Positions 8,538-17,282 of a stretch of DNA of 47,269 nt are shown one piece after another. Numbering within the stretch: the first letter of the stretch is position 1; every line of letters begins with the position of its first letter. Location of the stretch: assembly GCA_902788645.1 (NCBI GenBank), contig CADAKW010000043.1, positions 1 to 47,269 on the forward strand. The letters run 5' to 3'. The stretch comes from an uncultured Lachnospiraceae bacterium (lineage in GTDB: Bacteria; Bacillota; Clostridia; Lachnospirales; Lachnospiraceae). Position numbers and translations under genes: made by a program. The notes below the pieces were generated by a model. The model saw only the letters and a program-made list of their open reading frames with translations. It was not told the DNA's origin and ran no database searches.

Positions 8538-9509
8538 TTATTTCGTCGTCTCCCGGATGATCAGCTCCGGTGAAAATATGTATTCTTTATATCCCTTCGT
8601 CTCTTTCCTGATCAACATTTTTACTGCCTTAACTCCCATTTTCTCAATGGGCTGCGCCACGGTGGTAAGCTCCGGTGTCATCAGATGTGCAAGAGAAATG
8701 TTGTCATATCCCACTAACTGGATATCCTCCGGCACGCGGATCCCTCTGCGGCAAAGCACCTTGTAAATGGAGATCGCCACCATATCATTGCAGGCGATGA
8801 TTCCGTCTACGTCCGGAAACTCCTCTAACAGCTTCTCTGTCATCGTCAGCCCCTCAGTAAAGGAATAGTCACACCGGATGCTCTGCTCCCGGATGCCCTG
8901 CTCTGTGCACACATCCAGATATCCCTGATACCTCTCTCTGGCACTGGAAATGCTCTCCAGTCCCCGGACACATACAATACTTTTGCATCCGTTCTGTATC
9001 AAGTGCTGTGCAGCGATCCTTCCTCCCTCATAATTGTCACAGTGAATATAGCCTCCCGCTGTATTCTTGGAGATGACCCGGTCAATGGCAACGATCGGTG
9101 TTTCACAATTCTCCAGGATTTTTTTCAGCTCCTGATTGCTGGTGGTGATCACAATACCGTCTACATTCATAGAGGTCAGCATGGAAATTGCATTTTTCTC
9201 TTTTTCCACGTTACCGCTGGTATTGCAGATCGTCATGCGATATCCGTACTCATTGGCTGTCTTTTCAATGGCACTGGACATCTCTGTAAAAAATGGGTTC
9301 GTAATACTGGGAACAATCACTCCAATGGTCTTGGAGGATTTCTTAAACAGGGATCTGGCAACCTCGTTCGGTGTGAAACCGCTTTCATCAATAGCCTTTA
9401 AAACTCGTCTCTTCTTTTCCTCATCCACATTGGCTGTTCCATTGATCACTCTGGAAACAGTGGATGGTGATACGTTTGCCAGTTTCGCTACCTCTCGAAT
9501 ACTTGCCAT
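8538..9509 (-). CDS. rbsR: LacI-family ribose operon repressor
   Basis: A 323-residue LacI-type regulator. Residues 1-55 form the helix-turn-helix and hinge helix (IREVAKLANVSPSTVSRVIN, then GFTPNEVARSL); the rest is a periplasmic-binding-like effector domain starting at IGVIVPSITNPFF. As the first gene of the ribose operon it should repress its own operon through the palindrome at 9541-9556 and release it with sugar. The start ATG is preceded by AAAAAGGAG. Confidence 0.92.
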   Translation of the reverse strand: MASIREVAKLANVSPSTVSRVINGTANVDEEKKRRVLKAIDESGFTPNEVARSLFKKSSKTIGVIVPSITNPFFTEMSSAIEKTANEYGYRMTICNTSGNVEKEKNAISMLTSMNVDGIVITTSNQELKKILENCETPIVAIDRVISKNTAGGYIHCDNYEGGRIAAQHLIQNGCKSIVCVRGLESISSARERYQGYLDVCTEQGIREQSIRCDYSFTEGLTMTEKLLEEFPDVDGIIACNDMVAISIYKVLCRRGIRVPEDIQLVGYDNISLAHLMTPELTTVAQPIEKMGVKAVKMLIRKETKGYKEYIFSPELIIRETTK

Positions 9510-9540
9510 GTCTGTCGCTCCTTTTTGTGTATATTTCCTT

Positions 9541-9556
9541 TTGAAACCCGTTTCAA
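9541..9556. promoter_or_regulatory. Palindromic operator for RbsR
   Basis: TTGAAAC and GTTTCAA form a 7+7 palindrome with two central C bases. It begins about 9 bases past the -10 box of the rbsR promoter, so a bound repressor would cover the start of transcription. The shape fits LacI-family operators. Confidence 0.75.
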
Positions 9557-9565
9557 GATGTTTTT

Positions 9566-9593
9566 ATTATATCATTTTACCTTTCAAAGTCAA
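9566..9593 (-). promoter_or_regulatory. Sigma-A-like promoter of the ribose operon
   Basis: Minus-strand TTGACT, a 16-nt spacer and a perfect TATAAT lie upstream of rbsR. The operator follows directly. Confidence 0.78.
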
Positions 9594-9632
9594 TATTGTT
9601 TTCATTTTTTCGTTATTTCCAGCAAAAAGCAC

Positions 9633-9671
9633 AAAAACCGTCGATAAACATCTCGTTTAACGACGGTTTTT
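9633..9671 (-). terminator. Hairpin terminator upstream of the ribose promoter
   Basis: AAAAACCGTCG pairs with CGACGGTTTTT around a 17-nt loop. Outer A and T runs allow termination in either direction. It insulates the ribose promoter from transcription coming through the repeat region. Confidence 0.65.
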
Positions 9672-9750
9672 TGTTCACTTTTACCAATCCTGTATTTGTT
9701 TCAAAACAGAAACGTCTGCTTTTGCTCCCAAAGATCATCTTGCTATACAT

Positions 9751-9842
9751 AAAAAAGGGCAAAACCAACGTTTTGCCCTCCAAGAATTGCTTCGCAATTC
9801 TCGTTGGCTTTTCACTAAGTTACGAGCATTTTCCTATACCCT
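9751..9842. repeat. Dispersed hairpin repeat, copy A
   Basis: A 92-bp unit. It contains hairpin 1 (GGGCAAAAC / GTTTTGCCC, 4-nt loop), hairpin 2 (AGAATTGC / GCAATTCT, 3-nt loop) and the tail ttacgagcattttcctata. It is followed at exactly one 92-bp period by copy B. Related copies lie at 31917, 41379 and, as tail only, 18440. Confidence 0.85.
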
Positions 9843-9940
9843 AAAAAAGGGCAAAACCAGCGTTTTGCCCTCCAAGAATTGCTTCGCAATTCTCGTTGGC
9901 TTTTCACTAAGTTACGAGCATTTTCCTATACCCTAAAAAT
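9843..9940. repeat. Dispersed hairpin repeat, copy B
   Basis: The second tandem copy, nearly identical to copy A; the hairpin 1 loop reads CAGC where copy A has CAAC. It is in the same orientation as the other copies in the window. Confidence 0.85.
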
Positions 9941-10036
9941 AAAAGGGACAGCCTACGAACAGCTGTCCCTTTTGGAGAAGGTATTTTTGTTACTTATGGG
10001 GTGTAGCAAAAACTATATAATGTATTGGGGTTTACG
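9941..10036 (-). ncRNA. Candidate small RNA, unidentified
   Basis: A minus-strand extended -10 (TGTTATACT, core at 10043-10048) is followed by about 65 bases with no ATG frame. It then ends in a strong terminator: 12-bp arms AAAAGGGACAGC / GCTGTCCCTTTT at 9941-9973 with a T-rich tail. Promoter plus terminator without an open frame suggests a short noncoding transcript. The -35 (CACACT) is poor and I do not recognise the sequence. Confidence 0.3.
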
Positions 10037-10123
10037 ATGATTAGTATAACAGCAGGGTCTGATAAAGTGTGCATAAACTTACCATCTTTTCCAAAAAGTT
10101 TTTGTGCATTTTTGCTTTCCCCT

Positions 10124-10175
10124 AAAAAACAGCTATCATTTTCCATAAAAAAACGGAAAATGATAGCTGTTTTTT
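10124..10175 (-). terminator. Terminator of ftsH
   Basis: A 21-bp perfect inverted repeat with A and T runs at its outer ends lies 32 nt downstream of the ftsH stop. It can work in both directions. Confidence 0.85.
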
Positions 10176-10206
10176 GTCATTTCTATCAAATACGTTGATA
10201 AACGCC

Positions 10207-12189
10207 TTATTTGTCAGAACTCTCTGTATCCTCTGAAGATGTCTTATCGCCGGACACTGCTGTATCTGTGTCCTCTGTCTCCTGAGATGTCTTATCCTCT
10301 GCTGTCTCCTCAGAAGCCGATGCTGTCCCGGTCTCTGCGTGTTCCTCGTGATCCTTATCAAAGAGAGCCTCAAACTCCTCTCTGGTAATACGCTCCCGGT
10401 CCATCAGAATCTCTGCTGATGCATGGAGCACATCCATATGCTCCTCAATAATGGCACGGGCCTTCCGGTAACAGTCCTGAATGATCGCACGGACCTCTTT
10501 ATCAATGTCCCTTGCTGTCTCTTCGCTGTACGTTCTGCTGGTGTGACCAAAATCATTTCCAATGAATACTTCATCACTGTCGGCATAATTGATCATACCG
10601 ATCGCATCAGAAAAACCATACTTTGTGACCATGTCTCTGGCGGTTGCCGTCGCCGTTTTGATATCCTGGGATGCTCCCGTAGTGATATCGTCAAAGATCA
10701 AAGACTCTGCGATACGACCACCGAGACTGACCATAATATCCTGCAGCATCTTTCCGCGGGTCGTAAAGGTCTCATCCTTATCCGGTAAAGGCATGGTATA
10801 ACCTGCCGCTCCCTGTCCGGTCGGGATCACGGAAACAATATGCACCGGTCCCACATCCGGCAGAACATGGAACAGGATCGCATGACCCGACTCATGATAT
10901 GCCGTGATCTTTTTGTCCTTCTCGGAAATGATCTTACTCTTCTTCTCTGTACCGATCCCCACCTTAATAAAGGAGCGGTCGATATCTGCCTGCGTAATGC
11001 ATGGACGTCCTTCTCTGGCACAGGCGATCGCAGACTCGTTCATAAGATTCTCCAGATCTGCTCCGGTAAAACCTACGGTTGTTCTTGCCACCTTTTCCAG
11101 ATCCACGTCATCACTTAACGGTTTACCCTTGGAGTGAACCTCAAGAATCTCCTCACGTCCTCTGACATCCGGTCTGCCCACTGCCACACGGCGGTCAAAA
11201 CGTCCCGGACGAAGGATCGCCGGATCAAGAATATCTACACGGTTGGTTGCTGCCATCACGATGATTCCCTCGTTGACACCAAAACCATCCATCTCTACCA
11301 GCATCTGGTTCAACGTCTGCTCACGCTCATCGTGGCCGCCGCCCAGACCGGTACCTCTCTTGCGGGCTACCGCATCGATCTCATCGATAAATACGATACA
11401 CGGCGCATTTTTCTTGGCCTCCGCAAACATATCACGGACACGGGATGCACCGACACCCACAAACATCTCCACAAAATCCGAACCGGATAAACTAAAGAAC
11501 GGAACCCCTGCCTCTCCGGCTACTGCCTTGGCAAGAAGTGTCTTACCGGTTCCCGGAGGTCCCACAAGGATGATACCCTTTGGAATACGTGCACCTCTCT
11601 CGGTATATTTGGTAGGGTCTGCCAGGAAATCCACGATCTCCTCCAGCTCCTCCTTCTCTTCCTTTAAGCCTGCCACATCTTTAAAATGCTTGGCATTGGG
11701 ATCATCCGGATCGATCCTCTGGGCACGGCTCTTGCCAAAATTCATCATCTTGGCATTGCTGCCACCCTGTCCTGCGGTCTGTGCCGACAGGAACGAGAAT
11801 AAAAAGAAGATCGCTATGATCCCTAAAAGGTATGGAAGAAGTGTTGTGATGATCCAGGATGGCTTCTGCACATCCTTCATCACATACTTATCTGCCAGCT
11901 TGCTGTCCTTGCTCCGGATCAGCTTCTCTACCTCTGTTACATCTGATACGTAAAAGCTCTGCGTAGAACCGTCTTTTTTGCGGACATCTACCTCTCCGGT
12001 AGGCACCTCCTCATTGGGCAGGATTGCCACGGAAGTGACATCTCCATCCTCCAGATCCTGAGTGAAATTGACAATATTGTATGTCTTTTGTCCCCCCTGG
12101 TCCAAAGTACCCGAAACATAGACGGCAGCCGCAATAATCACCAGAATCAGCAGATAAAAGCCGATTCCTGTTCTCATCTGTTGCCTCAT
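10207..12189 (-). CDS. ftsH: ATP-dependent zinc metalloprotease FtsH
   Basis: A 660-residue membrane AAA+ protease that degrades misfolded membrane and regulatory proteins. Two transmembrane helices (about 8-26 and 112-134) bracket an external domain. The ATPase has Walker A GPPGTGKT (210-217), Walker B IVFIDEID (265-272) and the second region of homology with [10 protein letters not shown] (325-334). The zinc motif HESGH is at 432-436, a serine variant of the common HEAGH. The last 50 or so residues are an acidic Ser/Thr/Glu tail, likely disordered. The start has AAGGAG at 6 nt. It ends the tilS-hpt-ftsH run. Confidence 0.95.
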   Translation of the reverse strand: MRQQMRTGIGFYLLILVIIAAAVYVSGTLDQGGQKTYNIVNFTQDLEDGDVTSVAILPNEEVPTGEVDVRKKDGSTQSFYVSDVTEVEKLIRSKDSKLADKYVMKDVQKPSWIITTLLPYLLGIIAIFFLFSFLSAQTAGQGGSNAKMMNFGKSRAQRIDPDDPNAKHFKDVAGLKEEKEELEEIVDFLADPTKYTERGARIPKGIILVGPPGTGKTLLAKAVAGEAGVPFFSLSGSDFVEMFVGVGASRVRDMFAEAKKNAPCIVFIDEIDAVARKRGTGLGGGHDEREQTLNQMLVEMDGFGVNEGIIVMAATNRVDILDPAILRPGRFDRRVAVGRPDVRGREEILEVHSKGKPLSDDVDLEKVARTTVGFTGADLENLMNESAIACAREGRPCITQADIDRSFIKVGIGTEKKSKIISEKDKKITAYHESGHAILFHVLPDVGPVHIVSVIPTGQGAAGYTMPLPDKDETFTTRGKMLQDIMVSLGGRIAESLIFDDITTGASQDIKTATATARDMVTKYGFSDAIGMINYADSDEVFIGNDFGHTSRTYSEETARDIDKEVRAIIQDCYRKARAIIEEHMDVLHASAEILMDRERITREEFEALFDKDHEEHAETGTASASEETAEDKTSQETEDTDTAVSGDKTSSEDTESSDK

Positions 12190-12262
12190 GAATGTCTCCT
12201 TACCTGATATTTATTTGTGCAGTGTTACTGCTTCCCTTCTGTGAGGGATCATCCTGCATAAA

Positions 12263-12793
12263 TTACTCCTCTGCAAACTCCAGTGTACCCACAAACGGAA
12301 GATTTCTATACTTCTGCGCGTAGTCCAGGCCATAGCCTACCACAAACTCATCCGGTATAGAAAATCCGGTATAGTCTGCCTCCATCTCAACCTCTCTGCG
12401 ATCCGGCTTATTTAACAGGGTACAGATCTTAAAGCTCTCCGGCTTTCTCTCCAGAAGCATTGGCTTGAGCATGGAAAGTGTATAACCTGTATCGATGATA
12501 TCCTCGATCAACAGGCAGTCTACTCCCTGAATGGACTGCTCCAGATCCTTCTTGATCGTAATCTTGCCTGAGCTGGAAGTGCTGTTTCCGTAGCTGGATA
12601 CAGACATAAAATCAATCGTTACAGGCATCTTTAAGTGCTTTGCCAGCTCACATGAGAAGAATACGCTTCCCTTCAAAATGCAGATCAGACGAAGGGGCTT
12701 CATGCCATACTCCTCATTGATCTGCTCTGCCATCTCTTTAATCCTGTTTTCCACCTGCTCCTGGGAAAACATAACATGTACTATTTCTTTCAT
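12263..12793 (-). CDS. hpt: Hypoxanthine phosphoribosyltransferase
   Basis: A 176-residue purine salvage enzyme joining hypoxanthine or guanine to PRPP. It has the PRPP-binding loop LLIEDIIDTGYTL, the early LICILKGSVFF loop and the closing DEFVVGYGLDYAQKYRNLP typical of HPRTs. I chose ATG 12793 (MKEIVHVMFSQEQV); a longer frame to 12910 is just the tilS gene read in another frame. The first 56 bases overlap the 3' end of tilS, suggesting translational coupling. The ribosome binding site (GAGTGAG) is weak. Confidence 0.92.
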   Translation of the reverse strand: MKEIVHVMFSQEQVENRIKEMAEQINEEYGMKPLRLICILKGSVFFSCELAKHLKMPVTIDFMSVSSYGNSTSSSGKITIKKDLEQSIQGVDCLLIEDIIDTGYTLSMLKPMLLERKPESFKICTLLNKPDRREVEMEADYTGFSIPDEFVVGYGLDYAQKYRNLPFVGTLEFAEE

Positions 12794-14300
12794 CTTTTTT
12801 CTCACTCTCAGTAATTGTATTAATACACAAAATTTCCTCTGTCCCGTCCGATACATAATATCCGGCACTGACCCTGTCAAGCTCCGGGATCCACACAACA
12901 TGTTTCCCATCGGCCAATACCCATATCCTGTCCCGGTCCTCTCGCGGGATATGTCTGTCGATCAATAAACGATTCAACGGTTTCTTATGATCTCCTCGTT
13001 CATCGAGCCACAGAAAGTCTCCTTCCCCGGGATGACGAAATTCAAGCATACCACATATTTTAGCATAATCAAACCATTTCGTACAGTTATTTTTGGGTAT
13101 TTTTCTTTCATTATCTTCAAATGCTTCGAAAAAATTCTTCCTTTGGCAGAAAAAATTCATTTTCTGACCGTTAATACCCGTCACCACCACGCTTCCCGGT
13201 TCTTTTTGTCCCGGTTTCCAACACGGATATACAGCATTTACACTTTCACTGCTCTCTCCGGATCCCGGCTCTCTTCTGTCTGCCTGCTCCGGGTTTCCTC
13301 TGCGGATCCAGAGGATATCATAATCCCTTCCCGCCGTAAGGCCGTACGGAAGATCGATCCGCTTGCCGCTTTCTCCCCCCGCCAGCGCAAGCAGTGCCTC
13401 CACATGGCGGCCGGTAATATCCTTCTGATGTCCCGCTGCCTCCGTGATCATCCAGTGCGCAAACTCCCTCCGGAGCACCCCGGGAAGGGATTCCACCTCT
13501 CTGATCCCTGCCCGAAGCCCTTTTCTTCCATCAAATGCCTCTCCGGAGAAATCTGCCACAAGCTCCGGCAGACGTTTTTTAAGCTCCTCCTCCAGAAACG
13601 CCTGTACCTCCTGCATCTGGGCTGCCGTACGCGCCAGATGCTCCGACGCCCTGCTGTTGACAGTCTCCTCCAGCATAGGCAGTATATTGAGACGGATCCT
13701 GTTACGGCTGCAATCCGCCTCCTGATTGGTACTGTCCTCGCACCACGCCTGACCAATCTGTCCCAATTCATGGACAATCTGATCATGACACAGAAAAAGC
13801 AGCGGCCTGATATAACGGCCATTCTGCGGACGCATGCCTCCCATCCCCCGTACACCGCTTCCCCGCAGCATCTGAAAAAGAACCGTTTCCGCCTGATCAT
13901 CCTGATGATGTGCCACTGCCACCTTCTGAAAACCATACTGATCTGCCGTCTCCTCTATGCACTGATACCGGTAGATCCTGGCAGCCTCCTCCAGGGAATA
14001 TTTGTGATCCTGTACCATTTTTGGTACATTGCCCCTGCAGATATGAAGCCCGGCCCCATGCTCCTTTGCAAAACTTTCACAAAATGCCTCATCCCTGTCC
14101 GCTTCCTTTCCACGGATCTGATGATTTACATGGATCAGCTCTACATCAAAGTCCCATTCCCGGGACAAAGCCAGCAATGCCAGTGTCAGGTATACGGAAT
14201 CTGCCCCACCGGAAAATGCCACCAAAACGCGGTCACCTTTTTCCAGCAGATGATTTTTCTCACAAAAAGCCTTCATCTCTTGGTATGATTCCAGTTTCAT
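12738..14300 (-). CDS. tilS: tRNA(Ile)-lysidine synthetase
   Basis: A 520-residue enzyme that modifies C34 of the AUA-decoding tRNA-Ile to lysidine, an essential step. The N-terminal PP-loop ATPase motif SGGADS is at 30-35; HHQDDQAET further on is the typical TilS stretch. The C-terminal part carries the substrate-binding domains, with FRHPGEGD and LNRLLIDRHIPREDRDRI. Start GAAAGGAAGCAATG. It lies 17 nt downstream of spoIIE, as in the conserved cluster, and overlaps hpt. Confidence 0.94.
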   Translation of the reverse strand: MKLESYQEMKAFCEKNHLLEKGDRVLVAFSGGADSVYLTLALLALSREWDFDVELIHVNHQIRGKEADRDEAFCESFAKEHGAGLHICRGNVPKMVQDHKYSLEEAARIYRYQCIEETADQYGFQKVAVAHHQDDQAETVLFQMLRGSGVRGMGGMRPQNGRYIRPLLFLCHDQIVHELGQIGQAWCEDSTNQEADCSRNRIRLNILPMLEETVNSRASEHLARTAAQMQEVQAFLEEELKKRLPELVADFSGEAFDGRKGLRAGIREVESLPGVLRREFAHWMITEAAGHQKDITGRHVEALLALAGGESGKRIDLPYGLTAGRDYDILWIRRGNPEQADRREPGSGESSESVNAVYPCWKPGQKEPGSVVVTGINGQKMNFFCQRKNFFEAFEDNERKIPKNNCTKWFDYAKICGMLEFRHPGEGDFLWLDERGDHKKPLNRLLIDRHIPREDRDRIWVLADGKHVVWIPELDRVSAGYYVSDGTEEILCINTITESEKKDERNSTCYVFPGAGGKQD

Positions 14301-14317
14301 TGCTTCCTTTCTCTCCT

Positions 14318-16651
14318 TTACGACAGTCTGACCTGCCTGTTTTTGTACGATGGCACATACGAATTCTCCCGTGTTCTCTCCCAGACTGCCGCTACCACAA
14401 CACTCATGTCATCCTTCACTATGCCCTCACTCCGGGCTACGGCCTCATCTACAATATATTCCGCAAGCTCCTGAGGATTGACAATTCTGTGCTCCTGCAG
14501 CATTTTCTCCAGCTCGGCTTCCCTGCCGGCAAATGCATCCACAATGCCATCTGTCATCATTATAACATAATCCCCCGAATATATCTCGGTCTTCTCAAAA
14601 TAAGGCTCGGCATCCTGATACACCCCCACCGGCAGTGCCTGTCCTTCAATCCTTTCCACACTGTTTTCCCGGCGGATCCATGTGGCGGCCGCCCCGTTTT
14701 TCATAAACTGGCAGCTGCCCTGATACAGATCCAGCACTACCACATCTGCCGTAGCAAAGCTTGTCTGCACCGCCTCCGGCATATAAAGAGAATTGATCAG
14801 CTTCAACGCTGATATCTTCGAAAAGCCTGCCTCTGTCATCTGCTCCAGCAGCTCGATCACCACTCTGCTTTCCCCAAAAGCCCCCTTTCCACTTCCCATG
14901 CCATCTGACAACGCCAGAAGCAGCTCTCCGTCAGGCAGGGACAGACAGGAAAAATTGTCCCCCGAAACATCCTCCCCCTCTTTCATCCGCCGTCCCACAC
15001 CTGTCACCGCCAGAAACGGCGTATCCTCTACAAATACCATATCTGTTTCGTTTTTGGGGATGACATTATGACTTTCTCTGGAGGGCATAAAGGATCTTCC
15101 AAACAGGTCTGACAGCACCCCCGCCGCCTCCCTTGCCGTCACCAGGCGCCCCTTCATGGTATATGCTTTCATATGTATCTCCAGACGGTCGCGTTTATCT
15201 CTGTAAACCATCAGCTCCCTGACTTTTACGCGCAGCCCCGCCAGCTCCCGTCTTATAACATTTTCCATCTCCTCCGGCACCTTGGCGGACTGCCCCGTTT
15301 CGCCTGCCAGCTCATGGAAAAGCTCCCCCACCTGTTCCATCTGGCCTGCCAGTACACGCCTGTTCTGAGCCAGCTGATTTTGAAAGCTCATAACCGTGCG
15401 CGCCATACGAAGTCCCTGATTGGCTTCCATCAGAAACCAGTCCGGATGAATACATTCCTCCACAAACTCTGCCGGCATCTGGTCAATCCGCAACATTCCC
15501 TGCTCCTGTACCTCCATCAGGTGAGACACCACCTCCGGACGATTGACTGCCACCTGTCCCATGCAATATTCCCGGTTGCTGCATTTATCACAGACCTGCT
15601 CCGCCATTTCCTTCATGAGAAGCCTCACATCCCTGCGGTTGACACCTGTCTTTTCCTCACTCTGTTTATGCAGCACACGGGCAAGCTGTCCAAAGGAATC
15701 CGAAAATTCCTCCAGCTTATTCTTCATATGCCGGCCCTCCCCGTTCTCCTCCATATCGCAGTATCCACGAAACGGTATTCGTATCCTGCGAAGCAGCTTG
15801 TCCGGCACGAGGGCCAGAAGCAGACTATCAGCCACAAGCATTTTTATCATCCCCAGGCCGATCATTTCTCTGTTGAGAGTGATCCCAATCCCAAAAGCTC
15901 CCAGCAAATACGCTGACAGACTCCACATTTTCCCCCTGTCCCGGAATATCGCCACGACCATCCCCAGCAGACAGAGACTCCCCACGACTCCGGCGTCCAT
16001 TCCCAGCAGCGTGAGAAGGATCCCTCCGGCAGCTCCGGCTGCCGCCCCTATCCCAATTCCGTACTGATATCCTGCAAAAGGCACCAGCAAAAGAACCACA
16101 AGTGCCGTCAGTGAAACATCACTGATCATCACCTCCGGGATACCGTATAATGCAAGCATGGCCATCAGCACCAGACTCAGCAGCTGTTCCTGGGCAAGCT
16201 GCCGCCCTCTCCGATAATGAAACAGATACTGCTGCCCGTCCCAAAATATTCTGGCCAGCGCCACCACCAGAACCGGCTCCAGTATGGTAAATAAAATGTC
16301 CTTCCACTGATATGGCAGGATCGTATACTGTGTAACGGACAAGACTGCCAGCGTAGCCGCCATCAAACCGGAGGAATACCACACATTCCATTTTAGTCCC
16401 TGCTTTTTTACTATGTTGCCGGTAATCACAACTCCAAGCATACTGACGCCATAACGCAGTACCGATTCCAACGGCAGAGCCGACAGCATACCAAGCCCCA
16501 CCGAAAAAAACAACGGGAACACAGGAGTACCCTGGGCAAACGCTCCGGCAAAGAAAGCTGCCCCTGCAGGATTCCGTTCCAGCAGGACCACACGACCGAT
16601 TAAAAAGCCAAACAACAGCTGCACCAACATTTTTTTATGAATCTTTTTCAT
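14318..16651 (-). CDS. spoIIE: Stage II sporulation protein E (serine phosphatase)
   Basis: A 777-residue membrane phosphatase. About 300 N-terminal residues are multiple membrane helices; a central region (about 310-560) contains a Cys pattern C-x2-C-x4-C, and the C-terminal PP2C domain has SDGMGSG (582-588), MMTDG (698-702) and KDD near 747. In Bacillus SpoIIE acts at the asymmetric septum and dephosphorylates SpoIIAA to release sigma-F. It is slightly shorter than the Bacillus protein. It has its own Spo0A-type promoter and its ATG follows a GAGGGGGA site. Confidence 0.95.
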   Translation of the reverse strand: MKKIHKKMLVQLLFGFLIGRVVLLERNPAGAAFFAGAFAQGTPVFPLFFSVGLGMLSALPLESVLRYGVSMLGVVITGNIVKKQGLKWNVWYSSGLMAATLAVLSVTQYTILPYQWKDILFTILEPVLVVALARIFWDGQQYLFHYRRGRQLAQEQLLSLVLMAMLALYGIPEVMISDVSLTALVVLLLVPFAGYQYGIGIGAAAGAAGGILLTLLGMDAGVVGSLCLLGMVVAIFRDRGKMWSLSAYLLGAFGIGITLNREMIGLGMIKMLVADSLLLALVPDKLLRRIRIPFRGYCDMEENGEGRHMKNKLEEFSDSFGQLARVLHKQSEEKTGVNRRDVRLLMKEMAEQVCDKCSNREYCMGQVAVNRPEVVSHLMEVQEQGMLRIDQMPAEFVEECIHPDWFLMEANQGLRMARTVMSFQNQLAQNRRVLAGQMEQVGELFHELAGETGQSAKVPEEMENVIRRELAGLRVKVRELMVYRDKRDRLEIHMKAYTMKGRLVTAREAAGVLSDLFGRSFMPSRESHNVIPKNETDMVFVEDTPFLAVTGVGRRMKEGEDVSGDNFSCLSLPDGELLLALSDGMGSGKGAFGESRVVIELLEQMTEAGFSKISALKLINSLYMPEAVQTSFATADVVVLDLYQGSCQFMKNGAAATWIRRENSVERIEGQALPVGVYQDAEPYFEKTEIYSGDYVIMMTDGIVDAFAGREAELEKMLQEHRIVNPQELAEYIVDEAVARSEGIVKDDMSVVVAAVWERTRENSYVPSYKNRQVRLS

Positions 16652-16685
16652 GACACATCCCCCTCTTTTTTCGTCAGTGCAACAA

Positions 16686-16718
16686 AGTATAAAAAAGAGT
16701 TTTCAAATTTTTTGTCAA
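16686..16718 (-). promoter_or_regulatory. Spo0A-dependent type spoIIE promoter, 21-bp spacer
   Basis: Minus strand TTGACA (16718-16713) and TATACT (16691-16686) are separated by 21 bases, not 17. The Bacillus spoIIE and spoIIG promoters have the same long spacing and need Spo0A-P. TTTGTCAAAA overlaps the -35, and TTTTGTCGAG lies at 16746-16755; both resemble the 0A box. Confidence 0.75.
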
Positions 16719-16782
16719 AACCGGGAACCTGTCCAAAATATTTTTCTCGACAAAATCACACAAAAACATCTGTACGAAAAAA

Positions 16783-16806
16783 GAGTTTCACATCTCTGTG
16801 AAACTC
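16783..16806 (-). terminator. Terminator of divIC
   Basis: GAGTTTCACA and TGTGAAACTC pair around a 4-nt loop, followed on the minus strand by six T. It overlaps the last bases after the divIC stop and separates it from the spoIIE promoter. Confidence 0.85.
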
Positions 16807-16812
16807 CTCTCA

Positions 16813-17115
16813 TTATTTGTCATTTGGTTCAAAAATAATCTCGTTGGGATATACAAGACCCAGCTTGTCGCGGGCAACCTCCTCGGTATATTCCTTTGTC
16901 TTTGCATAGGACTCATAATCCTTAATCTCAGCCTTCTGCTCCTTAAGCTTTTTCTTTTCATTCTTAAGCTCTGCAATCTGTGCTGAATACTTCGCTGACT
17001 CCGCCTTTAATGAGATCGTCTTATAAGTAAATGTGCCACATAACACACAGGATAATACGATCACACCTACAACCGTAAATGGACTCAGCCTCTTTTTACG
17101 CCTTCGTCGTGCCAT
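16813..17115 (-). CDS. divIC: Septum formation initiator (DivIC/FtsB family)
   Basis: A 100-residue single-pass membrane protein: a basic N-terminus (MARRRRKKR), one transmembrane helix (about 13-31), then a coiled coil (about 35-70) and a short tail with ARDKLGLVYPNEIIFEP. This is the DivIC/FtsB plan; it works with FtsL and DivIB at the division site. Its position between yabQ and spoIIE is the same as in Bacillus. Start after GAGGAAG. A terminator follows directly. Confidence 0.92.
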   Translation of the reverse strand: MARRRRKKRLSPFTVVGVIVLSCVLCGTFTYKTISLKAESAKYSAQIAELKNEKKKLKEQKAEIKDYESYAKTKEYTEEVARDKLGLVYPNEIIFEPNDK

Positions 17116-17282
17116 AATACTTCCTCAACTCCCCTTGGATCATCTGCATCTCGTCCCCCAACGAAACGCAACGATCAATTCCTCCGGGACAATCCATATC
17201 TGGTATGACCGATCAGTAACAACCACCAAATATAGTGTCCTCATAAAATGTCAGTGAAACTTGCTCCGAATACCCATTCCAT

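Larger units (their letters stand above)
9510..10206. other. Gene-free region between rbsR and ftsH
   Basis: About 700 bases without a credible protein gene. It holds the ribose promoter and operator, a hairpin at 9633-9671, the two tandem repeats, a possible small RNA (9941-10036) and the ftsH terminator. Open frames over the repeats translate the repeat itself and recur at the copy near 41.4 kb, so they are not genes. Confidence 0.7.

Noticed and set aside
9596..9844. Plus-strand 82-codon open frame across repeat copy A
   Set aside because: It translates the hairpin repeat; a nearly identical peptide appears at the copy near 41.4 kb, and no ribosome site is present.
9751..9940. CRISPR array
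   Set aside because: Only two tandem units with no unique spacers between short repeats, and no cas genes in the window.
12987..14288. Long 433-codon open frame opposite tilS
   Set aside because: It is fully antisense to a clear tilS gene, has a composition unlike proteins, and shows no motif. The high G+C third positions of tilS explain it.
13910..14812. 300-codon open frame opposite tilS and spoIIE
   Set aside because: Antisense shadow crossing two well-supported genes; rich in Pro, His and Ser with no domain.
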